64,000 nucleotides of DNA from Lolium rigidum (taxonomy: Eukaryota > Streptophyta > Magnoliopsida > Poales > Poaceae), in the NCBI RefSeq assembly GCF_022539505.1, contig NC_061514.1, positions 223,533,837 to 223,597,836 on the forward strand, in the 5' to 3' direction. The translations under genes were made by a program, and so were the position numbers. The notes under the pieces are model-generated. The model saw only the letters and a program-made list of their open reading frames with translations, did no database searches and was not told the DNA's origin. Shown here one piece after another: positions 10,437 through 21,498 of this stretch. Position 1 is the first letter of the stretch. The number at the start of each line of letters is the position of its first letter.

Positions 10437-10538
10437 GTAAGGTTTTCTTTCTTTTGACTTGCTCTTTTTCGGTTAGGTTTCTTTTTTGCCGATGGCTTGT
10501 TTTTGCCGGCTTGCGCCCGAGGCCGCCCGGTCCCGCAG
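10437..10538 (+). other. Predicted intron 4 of the element B antisense gene
   Basis: Donor GCCAAGG|GTAAGGTTTTC and a possible acceptor CGGTCCCGCAG|CCGGAG. The donor is convincing; the exact acceptor is less certain because the sequence before it is GC-rich. Confidence 0.45.
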
Positions 10539-10850
10539 CCGGAGTCGGATCTCCGAGCCGCCCGTGCCCAATGCGCCTTGAGCGAGGAAACGGGCCGGCC
10601 GCCGCTCCAAGCCGAAGGTGGCCGATGGGGAGCCGAAGCGGCTGCGCCTTTCTGAGGCTAACCACCTCAAGGAACTTGCCGCTCTCAAGAAGGCCGAGGA
10701 GAAACCGGAGAGCCCCGAGCAAGCGGGCCGGAGGAGGTGGAGAAGCAGCGGCTTGCGCTCCGTGAAGAGGTGACCTCCAAATCCGAGGAGTCGTCGGCCA
10801 CCGCCAAGCGTGGGTGGAGGAAATTAGCGCGCTCGACCGCGGCTTGGCGG

Positions 10851-11341
10851 GTGAGTCTTTTATCTTATGCCTTTCCCTTTGCCGGCTTTGCCGCTCGGCT
10901 GCCGCCTTAGGTTGGCAGCATGGCGGCGTAAACTTTGATTTTTCCGATATCTCCATCTTCAGGCCGGGGGCGTTGGCTTGCTTGCTGCCGCCAGGCTTTT
11001 TTCCTTTTTACTTCGAAATCTCCATCTTCAGGCCGGGGCACGGTTCTGTGCTGGCTGCCGCTGCTCTTACTTTTTAGAGCTTCGGGATCTCCATCTTCGG
11101 CCGGGGCAGCCGGTTCTTGCCGGCTGCCGCCGCATTACTTTAGGACTTCGAATCTCCATCTTCGGCCGGGGGCAGTCAGTTTGCTGGCTGCCGCCGCCTT
11201 ACTTTAGGACTTCGAATCTCCATCTTCAGCCGGGGCAGTCGCTCTTGCCGGCTGCCGCCGCCTTACTTTAGGACTTCGAAAGTTTGTACTTTTCGACTAT
11301 TTCCGGCTTCAACGGATTTCTCGATGTGTTTCTTCTTGCAG
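10851..11341 (+). other. Predicted intron 5 of the element B antisense gene, containing a minisatellite
   Basis: Donor TTGGCGG|GTGAGTCTTTTATC and acceptor GTTTCTTCTTGCAG|CCGGCC. This 491-bp intron is much longer than the others because it holds five tandem copies of a roughly 65-bp repeat. Confidence 0.6.
10945..11280 (+). repeat. Minisatellite of about 65 bp, five copies
   Basis: Copies begin with the word ATCTCCATCTTC at about 10949, 11018, 11088, 11152 and 11216. Each continues with GGCCGGGG, a variable stretch, GGCTGCCGCCGC and ACTTTAGGACTTCGA. The last three copies are the most alike. Unit length is 64-70 bp with small indels. Confidence 0.85.
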
Positions 11342-11952
11342 CCGGCCTTTCCCGGAGGCGCAGAGGCGGCGTTAGCGGCCGCTGGCAGTGGCGCGGGAGG
11401 AGCGCCGGCAGAGCTACCGGGGAGCAAAGCTCCGCCCGCTTCACCATGGAGGACTATCTCGGCGTCCATGGCCGCCCGTGTGGAGCCAATCACCAAGCTT
11501 GGCCGGGAGCCGCGGAAGGCGGCGAAGAGCTGATCCGGCTGCCGGGCCGACGGAGACGCCTGCCGCAAGACCTCTCCAACCTCATCGCCTGGCTAGAGAG
11601 GGCTCCCGACCGCTTCCTCGACTGGAAGGAGTCGGCCGCGCGTGCCGGAGCTGATATGGCGCTATCGTTTGTGCTCTCCTGGTATAACGAGGTTATCCTC
11701 GACTCGCTGGAGTACCGGCGCGCCGACGTGGAGGACAAGCTCCCGCCGGAGAACAAAACCGCCCGGCTCGCCCGTGCTCGCGCCATTGCCGACTTCGTCG
11801 ACAAGGCCATCTTCATCGCGGAACCGAATCCACCATCCGACGACGATGAGGAAGAGGCGGAGGATGAGGAGGCGAAGATGTGCTCGAGGATGACCCGGCA
11901 ACCGGCTACGCTGATGCTCCACCGCCGGGTCCCGATCCAGCTCGCTGTTTAG

Positions 11953-12522
11953 CTTTCACCCGTTATCTTTATGCTTTTGCAGAGACAATTAGCTAAATCC
12001 CCGGGATGCCGGGTGCATATGTAAGACAATATTATTATCCTTTTTATTAGGGCACACTTTAATGTGTTTGTTTAACCATTTGTGTGCCGGCTTGCTTTCT
12101 TCCAACTTGTTCGCTTTTTCCCATCCGCCCCACTTCTTGGCTCGTGCTCTTGCCGGTCGTACGTCCGACTTGCGGTCCGTCCGCCGGATCAAGAGCGTGC
12201 CGCCGGGTGAGGCCGATAGTATTTCAGCCGAACGAGTCGAGTTCGGCGATCCGACACTTTTATGAAGAGTTGTGCAAGAAACAATCCGCTTTCACTCTTT
12301 CCCTTAGTCGCTCTTCGCGTGCCGGCTCCCTAGGCACTTACTCCCGCTAGCCGGACGAGCCGGGTTGCGGTCCGTAGCCGGTCGGAAGCCGGCTGGTCGA
12401 AACCGGATCACATTACTAAGCCGGCCGCGTGAGAGGGTGTTAGCCAATTGGCGAAAACAATAGAGTACGCGAAAACTTGTCGAAATCGGCGCTCTTGGCG
12501 CTTGCTTTTTCATAGCTTACAA
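11953..12522. other. Convergent spacer between the antisense gene and the end of pol in element B
   Basis: No coding sequence is supported. The stretch is the shared 3' region of two convergent transcripts: the antisense gene from the left and pol from the right. It carries a T-rich tract with TTTTATTAGGGCACAC and a long GC-rich part with CCGG words. I see no certain polyadenylation signal. Confidence 0.5.
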
Positions 12523-13314
12523 AAGGGGTACAAGGAATACATACATTCCTGCTCTCAAGTATAAAATGGTCGAAGCAACCTCGACATTCCAGTGGACGTT
12601 AGTCTCCTCGTCGCTTTTGTTTGCCTTGTTTTTCTTAGCCTCTTGGGCATCTATGAGATAGTAGGAATCATTGCCTACCGCCTTGCTCACGATGAAGGGA
12701 CCCTCCCATGGGATGACAGCTTATGCTGTCCGGCTGTCCGTTGGATCAGCCGGAGCACTAGGTCTCCTTCTCGAATGCTAAGGACCGGACCTTCCAGCCA
12801 GTGATAGCGTCTGAGGCTTTGCTGGTATACGGTAGACCCGGACTCGGCCATCAGCCGGACTTCTTCAACCAGGTCGACTCCATCTTCACGAGCTTCTTTG
12901 GCTTCAGCTTCCGTGTAGAGCTTGATCTTGGCGCGTCCCTGCTCGATATCGCCGGCAGGACGGCGCTCGGCCCCGTATACGAGGAAGAAGGGTGTGAAGC
13001 CGACCGAGCGGCTTGGCGTCGTGCGCAGGCTCCATAGCACGTTGGGCAGCTCTTCAATCCAGCAGCCGGGCCGAGCGCTCAAGCGGCTCCACTCGGCCCG
13101 GGCCGGATGCCGGCAAGGATCAAGCCGTTTGCTTTCTCCACTTGGCCGTTTGACTCCGGATGCGCCACGGATGATAGGTCCATTCGGATCCCCATCTCCC
13201 CACAATAGCGTTCTGAAAATGCCTTCGGCGAAGTTGCCGCCGTTGTCCGGTGATGATGCCGTGGGGGTAGCCGTATCTCACGATTATCTCCTTGAGGAAT
13301 GTGACGGCCGTGGA
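12523..13314 (-). pseudogene. Integrase C-terminal half of element B pol
   Basis: Continues the integrase cut by E. From 13319 leftwards it reads GSTAVTFLKEIIVRYGYPHG, then the second catalytic Asp region (GIIT, NGGNFAEG), where one extra base after ATCACC throws the frame. GCWIEELPNVLWSLRTTPSR and GFTPFFLVYGAE follow, which are standard for the integrase core end and GKGY-side region. The C-terminus WEGPFIVSKAVGNDSYYLID and NVHWNVE ends near 12523. The catalytic Glu region around 13130-13160 is degraded. Integrase would insert element cDNA into host chromosomes; this copy cannot. Confidence 0.85.
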
Positions 13315-13319
13315 GCCGT
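13315..13319 (+). repeat. Target-site duplication of element E (left), GCCGT
   Basis: GCCGT directly precedes the E LTR start TGATGGCG and recurs at 21494-21498 directly after the other end. Removing E and one copy restores the integrase frame of B. Confidence 0.95.
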
Positions 13320-14924
13320 TGATGGCGTATAATTCACACGTTCGTTGGGAACCCCAAGAGGAAGGTATGATGCGCACAGCAGAGCAAGTTTTCCTCGTAA
13401 AGAAACCAAGGTTTATCGAACCAGGAGGAGCCAAGAAGCACGTTGAAGGTTGATGGCGGCGGGATGTAGTGCGGCGCAACACCAGTGGATTCCGGCGCCA
13501 ACGTGGAACCCGCACAACACAACCAAAGTACTTTGCCCCAACGAAACAAAGTGAGGTTGTCAATCTCACCGGCTTGCTGTAACAAAGGATTAACCGTATT
13601 GTGTGGAAGATGATTGTTTGCGTAGAAAACAAGAAAAACAAGTATTGCAGTACATTTGTATTTCAAGTATAAAGAATGGACCGGGGTCCACAGCTCACTA
13701 GAGGTGTCTCTCCCATAAGATAAAAGCATGTTGGGTGAACAAATTACATACTGGGCAATTGACAAATAGAGAGGGCATAACAATGCACATACATGTCATG
13801 ATAAGTACAAGTGAGATTTAATTGGGCATTACGACAAAGTACATAGACCGCCATCCAACCGCATCTATGCCTAAAAAGTCCACCTTCAAAGTTATCATCC
13901 GAACCCCTTCCAAAGTATTAAGTTGCAAAGCAACTGTACAATTGCATTAAGTATGGTGCGTAATGTAATCAACAACTACATCCTTAGACATAGCATCAAT
14001 GTTTTATCCCTAGTGGCAACAAGCACAACACAACCTTAGAACTTTCTCGTCACCGTCCCAGTATCAAGTGCATGAACCCACTATCGAGCATAAATACTCC
14101 CTCTTGGAGTTAAGAGCAAGAACTTGGCCAGAGCCTCTACTAATAACTGAGAGCATGCAAGATCATAAACAACACATAGGTAATAACTTGATAATTAACA
14201 TAACATGGTATTCTCTATCCATCGGATCCCGACAAACACAACATATAGTATTACAGTATAGATGATCTTGATCATGTTAGGCAGCTCACAAGATCCAACA
14301 ATGAAGCACAATGAGGAGAAGACAACCATCTAGCTACCGCTATGGACCCATAGTCCAGTGGGTGAAGTACTCACTCATCACTCCGGAGGCGACCATGGCG
14401 GTGAAGAGTCCTCCGGGAGATGAATCCCTCTCCGGCAGGTGCCGGAGGAGATCTCCCGTAATCCCCCGAGATGGGATTGGCGGCGGCGGCGTCTCGCAAG
14501 GTTTTCCGTATCGTGGTTCTTCGGCTCGGGGTTTTCGCGACGGAGGCTTTAAGTAGGCGGAAGGGCAACGTGGGGGCCACACGAGGGCCCCACACCATAG
14601 GTCGGCGCGGCCGTGGCCTGGGCCGCGCCGCCCTATGGTGGCGGCCGCCTCGTGGCCCCACTTCAACTCCTCTTCGGTCTTCCGAAGCTTCGTGGCAAAA
14701 TAGGACCCCGGGCGTTGATTTCGTCCAATTCCGAGAATATTTCGTTACTAGGATTTCGAAACCAAAAACAGCAGAAAACAAAGAATCGGCTCTTCGGCAT
14801 CTTGTTAATAGGTTAGTTCCCGTAAAATGCACGAATATGACATAAAGTGTGCATAAAACATGTAGATATCATCAATAATGTGGCATGGAACATAAGAAAT
14901 TATCGATACGTTGGAGACGTATCA
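13320..14924 (-). repeat. 3' LTR of element E (1605 bp)
   Basis: Plus-strand ends TGATGGCGTATAATTC and GGAGACGTATCA. It aligns end to end with 19888-21493. By eye most differences are one- to three-base changes near CAG/CTG/CG, for example CATACTGGGC versus CAGTCGGGC. Confidence 0.93.
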
Positions 14925-14941
14925 AGCATCCCCAAGTTTAG
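14925..14941 (-). other. Polypurine tract of element E
   Basis: Minus strand reads CTAAACTTGGGGATGCT immediately before the LTR start TGATACGTC. Two near copies occur inside the element at 16799-16816 and 16857-16874. Confidence 0.75.
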
Positions 14942-17510
14942 TTCTCGCTTCGTCCCGAAGCAGTAAAACGATAACAAAGATAATTTCTGAAGTGACATGC
15001 CATCATAACCTTGATCATACTATTTGTAAACATATGTAATGAATGCAGCGATCAAAACAATGGTAATGACATGAGTAAACAAGTGAATCATAAAGCAAAG
15101 ACTTTTCATGAATAGTTCTTCAAGACAAGCATCAATAAGTCTTGCATAAGAGTTAACTCATAAAGCAATAAATCAAAGTAAAGGTATTGAAACAACACAA
15201 AGGAAGATTAAGTTTCAGCGGTTGCTTTCAACTTGTAACATGTATATCTCATAGATAATTGTCAACATAGAGTAATATAACAAGTGCAATATGCAAGTAT
15301 GTAGGAATCAATGCACAGCTTCACACAAGTGTTTGCTTCTTGAGGTGGAGAGAAATAGGTGAACTGACTCAACATAAAAGTAATAAGAATGGTCCTTCAA
15401 AGAGGAAAGCATCGATTGCTATATTTGTGCTAGAGCTTTTATTTTGAAAACATGAAACAATTTTGTCAACGGTAGTAATAAAGCATATGAGTTATGTAAA
15501 TTATATCTTACAAGTTGCAAGTCTCATGCATAGTATACTAATAGTGCCCGCACCTTGTCCTAATTAGCTTGGACTACCGGATCATCACAATACACATGTT
15601 TTAACCAAGTGTCACAATGGGGTACCTCCATGCCGCCCGTACAAAGGTCTAAGGAGAAAGCTCGCATTTTGGATTTCGCTTTTGATTATTCTCAACTTAG
15701 ACATCCATACCGGGACAACATGGACAACAGATAATGGACTCCTCTTTAATGCATAAGCATGTGGCAACAATTATTATTCTCATATGAGATTGAGGATATA
15801 TGTCCAAAACTCGAAACTTCCACCATGAATCATGGCTTTAGTTAGCGGCCCAATGCTCTTCTCTAACAATATGCATGCTCCAACCATTAAGGTGGTAGAT
15901 CTTCTTACTTCAGACGTACATGCACAGCAACTCACATGATATTCAACAAAGAATAGTTGATGGCGTCCCTGTAAGCATGGTTATCGCACAACAAGCAACT
16001 TAATAAGAGATAAAGTGCATAAGTACATATTCAATACCACAATAGTTTTTAAGCTATTTGTCCCATGAGCTATATATTGCAAAGGTGAATGATGGAATTT
16101 TAAAGGTAGCACTCAAGCAATTTACTTTGGAATGGCGGATAAATACCATGTAGTAGGTAGGTATGGTGGACACAAATGGCATAGTGGTTGGCTCAAGGAT
16201 TTTGGATGCATGAGAAGTATTCCCTCTCGATACAAGGTTTAGGCTAGCAAGGTTATTTGAAACAAACACAAGGATGAACGGTACAGCAAAACTCACATAA
16301 AAGACATATTGTAAACATTATAAGACTCTACACCGTCTTCCTCTGTTGTTCAAAACTCAATACTAGATATTATCTAGACTCTAGAGAAACCAAATATGCA
16401 AACCAAATTAGCAAGCTCTAAGTGTTTCTTCATTAATGGGTGCAAAGTATATGATGCAAGAGCTTAAACATGAGCACAACAATTGCCAAGTATCAAATTA
16501 TCCAAGACATTTTAGAATTACTACATGTAGTATTTTCCAATTCCAACCATATAACAATTTAACGAAGAAGAAACTTCGCCATGAGTACTATGAGTAGAGC
16601 CTAAGGACATACTTGTCCATATGCTACAGCTGAGCGTGTCTCTCTCCCACAAAGTGAATGCTAGGATCCATTTTATTCAAACAAAACAAAAAAAAAAACA
16701 AACCGACGCTCCAAGCAAAGTGCATAAGATGTGACGGAATAAAAATATAGTTTCAGGGAGGAACCCGATAATGTTGTCTATGAAGAAGGGGATGCCTTGG
16801 GCATCCTCAAGCTTAGACGCTTGAGTCTTCTTAGAATATGCAGGGGTGAACCACCGGGGCATCCCCAAGCTTAGAGCTTTCACTCTCCTTGATCATATTG
16901 TATCATACTCCTCTCTTGATCCTTGAAAACTTCCTCCACACCAAACTCGAAACAACTCATTAGAGGGTTAGTGCACAATAAACATTAACATGTTCAGAGG
17001 TGACACAATCATTCTTAACACTTCTGGACATTGCATAAAGCTACTGGACATTAATGGATCAAAGAAATTCATCCAACATAGCAAAAGAGGCAATGCAAAA
17101 TAAAAGGCAGTAATCTGTCAAACAGAATAGTCCGTAAAGATGGATTTTATTAGGGCACCAGTACTTGCTCAAATGAAAATGCCCAAATTGAATGGAAGTT
17201 GCGTACATATCTGAGGATCATTCACGTAAATTGGCTTAATTTTCTGAGTTACCTACAGGAGAATTAGACCCAGATTCGTGACAGCAAAGAAATCTGTAAC
17301 TCGCGCTAGTAATCCAAATCTAGTATTTACTTTACTATCAAAGACTTTACTTGGCACAACAAAACATAAAACTAAGATAAGGAGAGGTTGCTACAGTAGT
17401 AAACAACTTCCAAGACTCAAATATAAAACAAAAATACTGTAGTAAAAACATGGGTTGTCTCCCATAAGCGCTTTTTAACGCCTTTCAGCCTAGGCGCGTA
17501 AAAGTGTAAC
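14942..17510 (-). other. Noncoding internal tail of element E
   Basis: About 2.6 kb without a supported coding frame. It starts (minus strand) after the protease stop with a GCGTTAAAAAGCGCTTATGG motif near 17460-17480. It shares long stretches with the tail of element G: AAGTTGTTTACTACTGTAGC, CTCCTTATCTTAGTTTT, the central PPT-like copies, and the last kilobase before the 3' LTR. It occupies the place of pol in an autonomous element. Conservation between E and G suggests it has a role in cis, such as packaging or reverse transcription, but this is inference. Confidence 0.6.
16799..16874 (-). other. Internal PPT-like pair in element E
   Basis: On the minus strand CTAAGCTTGAGGATGCCC (16816-16799) and CTAAGCTTGGGGATGCCC (16874-16857) are near copies of the terminal tract CTAAACTTGGGGATGCT. 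They lie about 1.9 kb upstream of the 3' LTR. Element G has the same pair at a similar distance. Confidence 0.7.
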
Positions 17511-18097
17511 TCAAGTAACATCAAGAGATGAAGCATCAACATCATAATTTGTTCTAATAATAGAATCATAAGGTAACTTCATTCTCTTTCTAGGGAAGTG
17601 TTCCATACCTTTCTTGAGAGGAAATTGATATTTAATATTACCTTCCTTCATATCAATAGTAGCACCAACGGCTCGAAGAAAAGGTCTTCCCAATATAATG
17701 GGGCAAGATGCATTGCATTCAATATCCAAGACAACAAAATCAACGGGGACAAGGTTATTGTTAACCATAATATGAACATTATCAACTTTCCCCAAAGGTT
17801 TCTTTTTAGCATTATCGACGAGATTAACATCCAGATAACAGCTTTTTCAATGGTGGCAAGTCAAGCATATCATAGACTTTCTTAGGCATAGCAGTAAATA
17901 CTTGCACCAAGATCACATAAAGCATTACAATCAAAATCTTTGACCCTCATTTTAATGATGGGCTCCCAACCATCCTCTAGCTTTCTAGGAATAGAAGTTT
18001 CAAGTTTTAGTTTCTCTTCTCTAGCTTTTATGAGAGCATTTGTAATATGTTTTGTGAAAGCCAAGTTTACAAGCGCTAGCATTGGGACTCTTAGCAA
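17511..18097 (-). pseudogene. Protease region of element E
   Basis: Minus-strand segments carry EEKLKLETSIPRKLEDGWEP, FDCNALCDLGAS (the retropepsin active site with Leu in place of the usual Thr, as in Athila) and, after a frame change near 17830-17890, VDNVHIMVNNNLVPVDFVVL and PIILGRPFLRAVGATIDMKE, the second protease half. The frame stops at 17511 after DVT. Nothing resembling RT follows. Small indels break the frame at least twice, so no active enzyme is expected from this copy. Confidence 0.8.
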
Positions 18098-19634
18098 GTT
18101 TTTGTAAGAACTTTATAACTTGCAGAGATGTGGAAATCATCAAAATCTAAATCATTACAATCTAAAGCAATGGGATTATCATCCCCAAGGTTGGAAAAAA
18201 TTTCAGCAGCTTTATCACAAAGTGCTCAGCTAGCTTTAGCAGCTTGTGTAATTTTGCGCGCTTTGCACTAGGAGTAGAAACATTGCCAACACCAATTATT
18301 TTACCATTAATAGTAGGAGGTGCAGCAACATGTGAATCATTAGCATTGCTAGTGGTGGTAATAGTCCAAACTTTAGCTACATTTTTTTCTTTAGCTAGTT
18401 TTTCATTTTCTTTCTCTATCCCACCTAGCACGTCAGCTCAGCCATTAATCTTATATTCTCATTAATTCTAACTTGGATGGCATTTGCTGTAGTAACAATT
18501 TTATTTTCAATATCCCTATTAGGCATAACTTTCGATTTCAAAAGATCAACATCGGAGGCAAGACTATCAACCTTAGAAGCAAGAATATCAATTTTATTGA
18601 GCTTTTCCTCAACAGCATTTGTTAAAGGCAAGTTTGTGTACTAATAAATTCTTTAAGCATAGCTTCAAGTCCAGGGGGTGTATTCCTATTATTGTTGTAA
18701 GAATTCTCATAAGAATTAGCATAACCGTTACCATTATTATAAGGATATGGCCTATAGTTATTACTAGAATTGTTCCGATAAGCATTGTTGTTGAAATTAT
18801 TATTTTTAATGAAGTTTACATCAACATGTTCTTCTTGGGCAACCAATGAAGCTAACGGAACATTATTAGGATCAACATTAGTCCTATCATTCACAAGCAT
18901 AGACATAATAGCATCAACCTTATCATTCAAGGAAGAGGATTCTTCAACATGAATTTACCTTCTTACCTTGTGGAGCTCTTTCCGTGTGCCATTCAGAGTA
19001 ATTAACCATCATATTATCAAGGAGCTTTGTTGCTTCACCAAGAGTGATGGACATAAAGGTACCTCCAAGCAGCTGAATCCAATAAATTCCGCGAAGAAAA
19101 ATTTAGTCCTGCATAGAAGGTTTGGATGATCATCCAAGTAGTCAGTCCGTGGGTTGGGTAATTTTTAACCAAAGATTTCATTCTTTCCCAAGCTTGAGCA
19201 ACATGTTCATTATCCAATTGTTTAAAATTCATTATTCTACTCCTCAAAGATATAATTTTAGCAGGGAGATAATATCTACCAATAAAAGCATCCTTGCATT
19301 TAGTCCAGGAATCAATACTATTCTTAGGCAGAGATAGCAACCAATCTTTAGCTCTTCCTCTTAATGAGAAAGGAAACAATTTTAATTTTATAATGTCACC
19401 ATCTACATCTTTATACTTTTGCATTTCACACAATTCAACAAAATTATTGAGATGGGCAGCAAGATCATCGTAACTAACACTTAAAATTGCTCTCGCATAA
19501 CAAGATTCAAGTAAAGCAGGTTTAATTTCAAAGAATTCTGCTGTAGTAGCAGGTGGAGCAATAGGTGTGCATAGGAAATCATTATTATTTGTGCTAGTGA
19601 AGTCACACAACTTAGTATTTTCAGGGGTGGCCAT
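18098..19634 (-). pseudogene. Gag of element E
   Basis: Start at 19634 (MATPENTKLCDF). The capsid domain is intact for about 190 codons: AHLNNFVELCEMQKYKDVDG, LFPFSLRGRAKDWLLSLPKN, WTKCKDAFIGRYY, FKQLDNEHVAQAWERMKSLV. A one-base change near 19063-19071 (at a CAG/CTG) shifts the frame. Following frames hold the Asn-rich linker (NNNFNNNAYRNNSSNNYRPY) and a coiled-coil-like stretch (AVEEKLNKIDILASKVDSL). Gag would build the particle. Three or more indels separate the pieces. Sequence is closely related to gag in F (62277 onwards) and M (46089 onwards). Confidence 0.85.
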
Positions 19635-19860
19635 TTTAGCAATAGTAAATAAAACAAACTAGATAAAGTAAATGCAAGTAGACTAATTTTTTTGTGTTTT
19701 TGATATAGCAAACAAGACAAGAAATAAAGTAAAACTAGCAACTAATTTTTTTGTGTTTTGATATAATGCAGCAAAACAAAGTAGTAAATAAAATAAAGCA
19801 AGACAAAAACAAAGTAAAGAGGTTGGGAAGTGGAGACTCCTCTTGCAACGTGTCTTGATT

Positions 19861-19877
19861 TCCCGCAACGGTGCCGA
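19861..19877 (-). other. Primer-binding site of element E (degenerate, tRNA-Asp type)
   Basis: Minus strand reads TCGGCACCGTTGCGGGA close to the 5' LTR end. This is a damaged form of TGGCGCCGTTGCCGGGGA, complementary to the 3' end of plant tRNA-Asp(GTC), which is intact in F and G. Confidence 0.7.
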
Positions 19878-19887
19878 GAAATATGCT

Positions 19888-21493
19888 TGATGGCGTGTAA
19901 TTCACACGTTCGTTGGGAACCCCAAGAGGAAGGTATGATGCGCACAGCAGCAAGTTTTCCCTCAGAAAGAAACCAAGGTTTATCGAACCAAGAGGAGCCA
20001 AGAAGCACGTTGAAGGTTGATGGCGGCGGGATGTAGTGCGGCGCAACACCGTGGATTCCGGCGCCAACGTGGAACCTCGCACAACACAACCAAAGTACTT
20101 TGCCCCAACGAAACAAAGTGAGGTTGTCAATCTCACCGGCTTGCTGTAACAAAGGATTAACCGTATTGTGTGGAAGATGATTGTTTGCAGAGAAAACAAG
20201 AAAAACAAGTATTGCAAGCAGATTTGTATTTCAAGTATTAAAGAATGGACCGGGGTCCACAGTTCACTAGAGGTGTCTCTCCCATAAGATAAAAGCATGT
20301 TGGGTGAACAAATTACAGTCGGGCAATTGACAAATAGAGAGGGCATAACAATGCACATACATGTCATGATAAGTACAAGTGAGATTTAATTGGGCATTAC
20401 GACAAAGTACATAGACCGCCATCCAACTGCATCTATGCCTAAAAAGTCCACCTTCAGAGTTATCATCCGAACCCCTTCCAGTATTAAGTTGCAAAGCAAC
20501 AGTACAATTGCATTAAGTATGGTGCGTAATGTAATCAACAACTACATCCTTAGACATAGCATCAATGTTTTATCCCTAGTGGCAACAGAGACAACACAAC
20601 CTTAGAACTTTCTGTCACTCGTCCTGGTATCAATGCGCATGAACCCACTATCGAGCATAAATACTCCCTCTTGGAGTTAAGAGCAAAAACTTGGCCAGAG
20701 CCTCTACTAATAACGGAGAGCATGCAAGATCATAAACAACACATAGGTAATAACTTGATAATTAACATAACATGGTATTCTCTATCCATCGGATCCCGAC
20801 AAACACAACATATAGTATTACAGATAGATGATCTTGATCATGTTAGGCAGCTCACAAGATCCAACAATGAAGCACAATGAGGAGAAGACAACCATCTAGC
20901 TACCGCTATGGACCCATAGTCCAGGGGTGAACTACTCACTCATCACTCCGGAGGCGACCATGGCGGTGAAGAGTCCTCCGGGAGATGAATCCCCTCTCCG
21001 GCAGGGTGCCGGAGGAGATCTCCCAGAATCCCCCGAGATGGGATTGGCGGCGGCGGCGTCTCAGTAAGGTTTTCCGTATCGTGGTTCTAGGTTCTGGGGT
21101 TTTCGCGACGGAGGCTTTAAGTAGGCGGAAGGGCAACGTGGGGGGCCACACGAGGGCCCCACACCATAGGTCGGCGCGGCCAGGGCCTGGGCCGCGCCGC
21201 CCTATGGTGGCGGCACCTCGTGGCCCCACTTCGACTCCTCTTCGGTCTTCCGGAAGCTTCGTGGCAAAATAGGACCCTGGGCGTTGATTTCGTCCAATTC
21301 CGAGAATATTTCGTTACTAGGATTTCTGAAACCAAAAACAACGTAAAACAAAGAATCGGCTCTTCGGCATCTTGTTAATAGGTTAGTTCCAGAAAATGCA
21401 CGAATATGACATAAAGTGTGCATAAAACATGTAGATATCATCAATAATGTGGCATGGAACATAAGAAATTATCGATACATCGGAGACGTATCA
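19888..21493 (-). repeat. 5' LTR of element E (1606 bp)
   Basis: Plus-strand ends TGATGGCGTGTAATTC and GGAGACGTATCA, aligned throughout with 13320-14924. The right flank is the target duplication GCCGT. Confidence 0.93.
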
Positions 21494-21498
21494 GCCGT
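21494..21498 (+). repeat. Target-site duplication of element E (right), GCCGT
   Basis: Matches 13315-13319 exactly. Confidence 0.95.

Larger units (their letters stand above)
7981..11952 (+). pseudogene. Antisense ORF gene of element B (putative gypsy-type transposon protein), spliced and frameshifted
   Basis: The gene is opposite in strand to gag-pol. The start MAQPSGSWRGSYMREDDIER is at 7981. The conserved core (FWSRLFYIKARTTEGRLR...VKNWQMSFFYVRND...LPEYNPAPP, about 8300-8520) is the PF04195-type domain and is homologous to the protein of element C. Likely introns are 8860-8935, 9312-9391, 10209-10328, 10437-10538 and 10851-11341, all GT...AG. The last exon (11342-11952) is a helical segment (SAARAGADMALSFVLSWYNEVILDSLEYRR) with an acidic tail (PPSDDDEEEAEDEE), stop at 11952. 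Middle exons are Pro/Arg-rich and need at least two frame changes (for example near 8240-8300 and 8540), so this copy is broken. Function unknown. Confidence 0.7.
13320..21493 (-). mobile_element. Element E: Athila-type LTR retrotransposon, gag-protease only, complete ends
   Basis: Minus-oriented, 8174 bp. It has two LTRs of 1605 and 1606 bp, a degenerate tRNA-Asp-type PBS, gag, protease, a 2.6-kb noncoding tail and a PPT. It is flanked by perfect 5-bp duplications GCCGT inside B's integrase. No RT, RNase H or integrase is visible between protease and the 3' LTR, so it is non-autonomous. LTR start TGATACGTCTC, tRNA-Asp PBS and the DLGAS protease are Athila traits. It probably belongs to one of the abundant Triticeae Athila families (Sabrina/WHAM group), but I cannot decide which. 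Confidence 0.92.
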
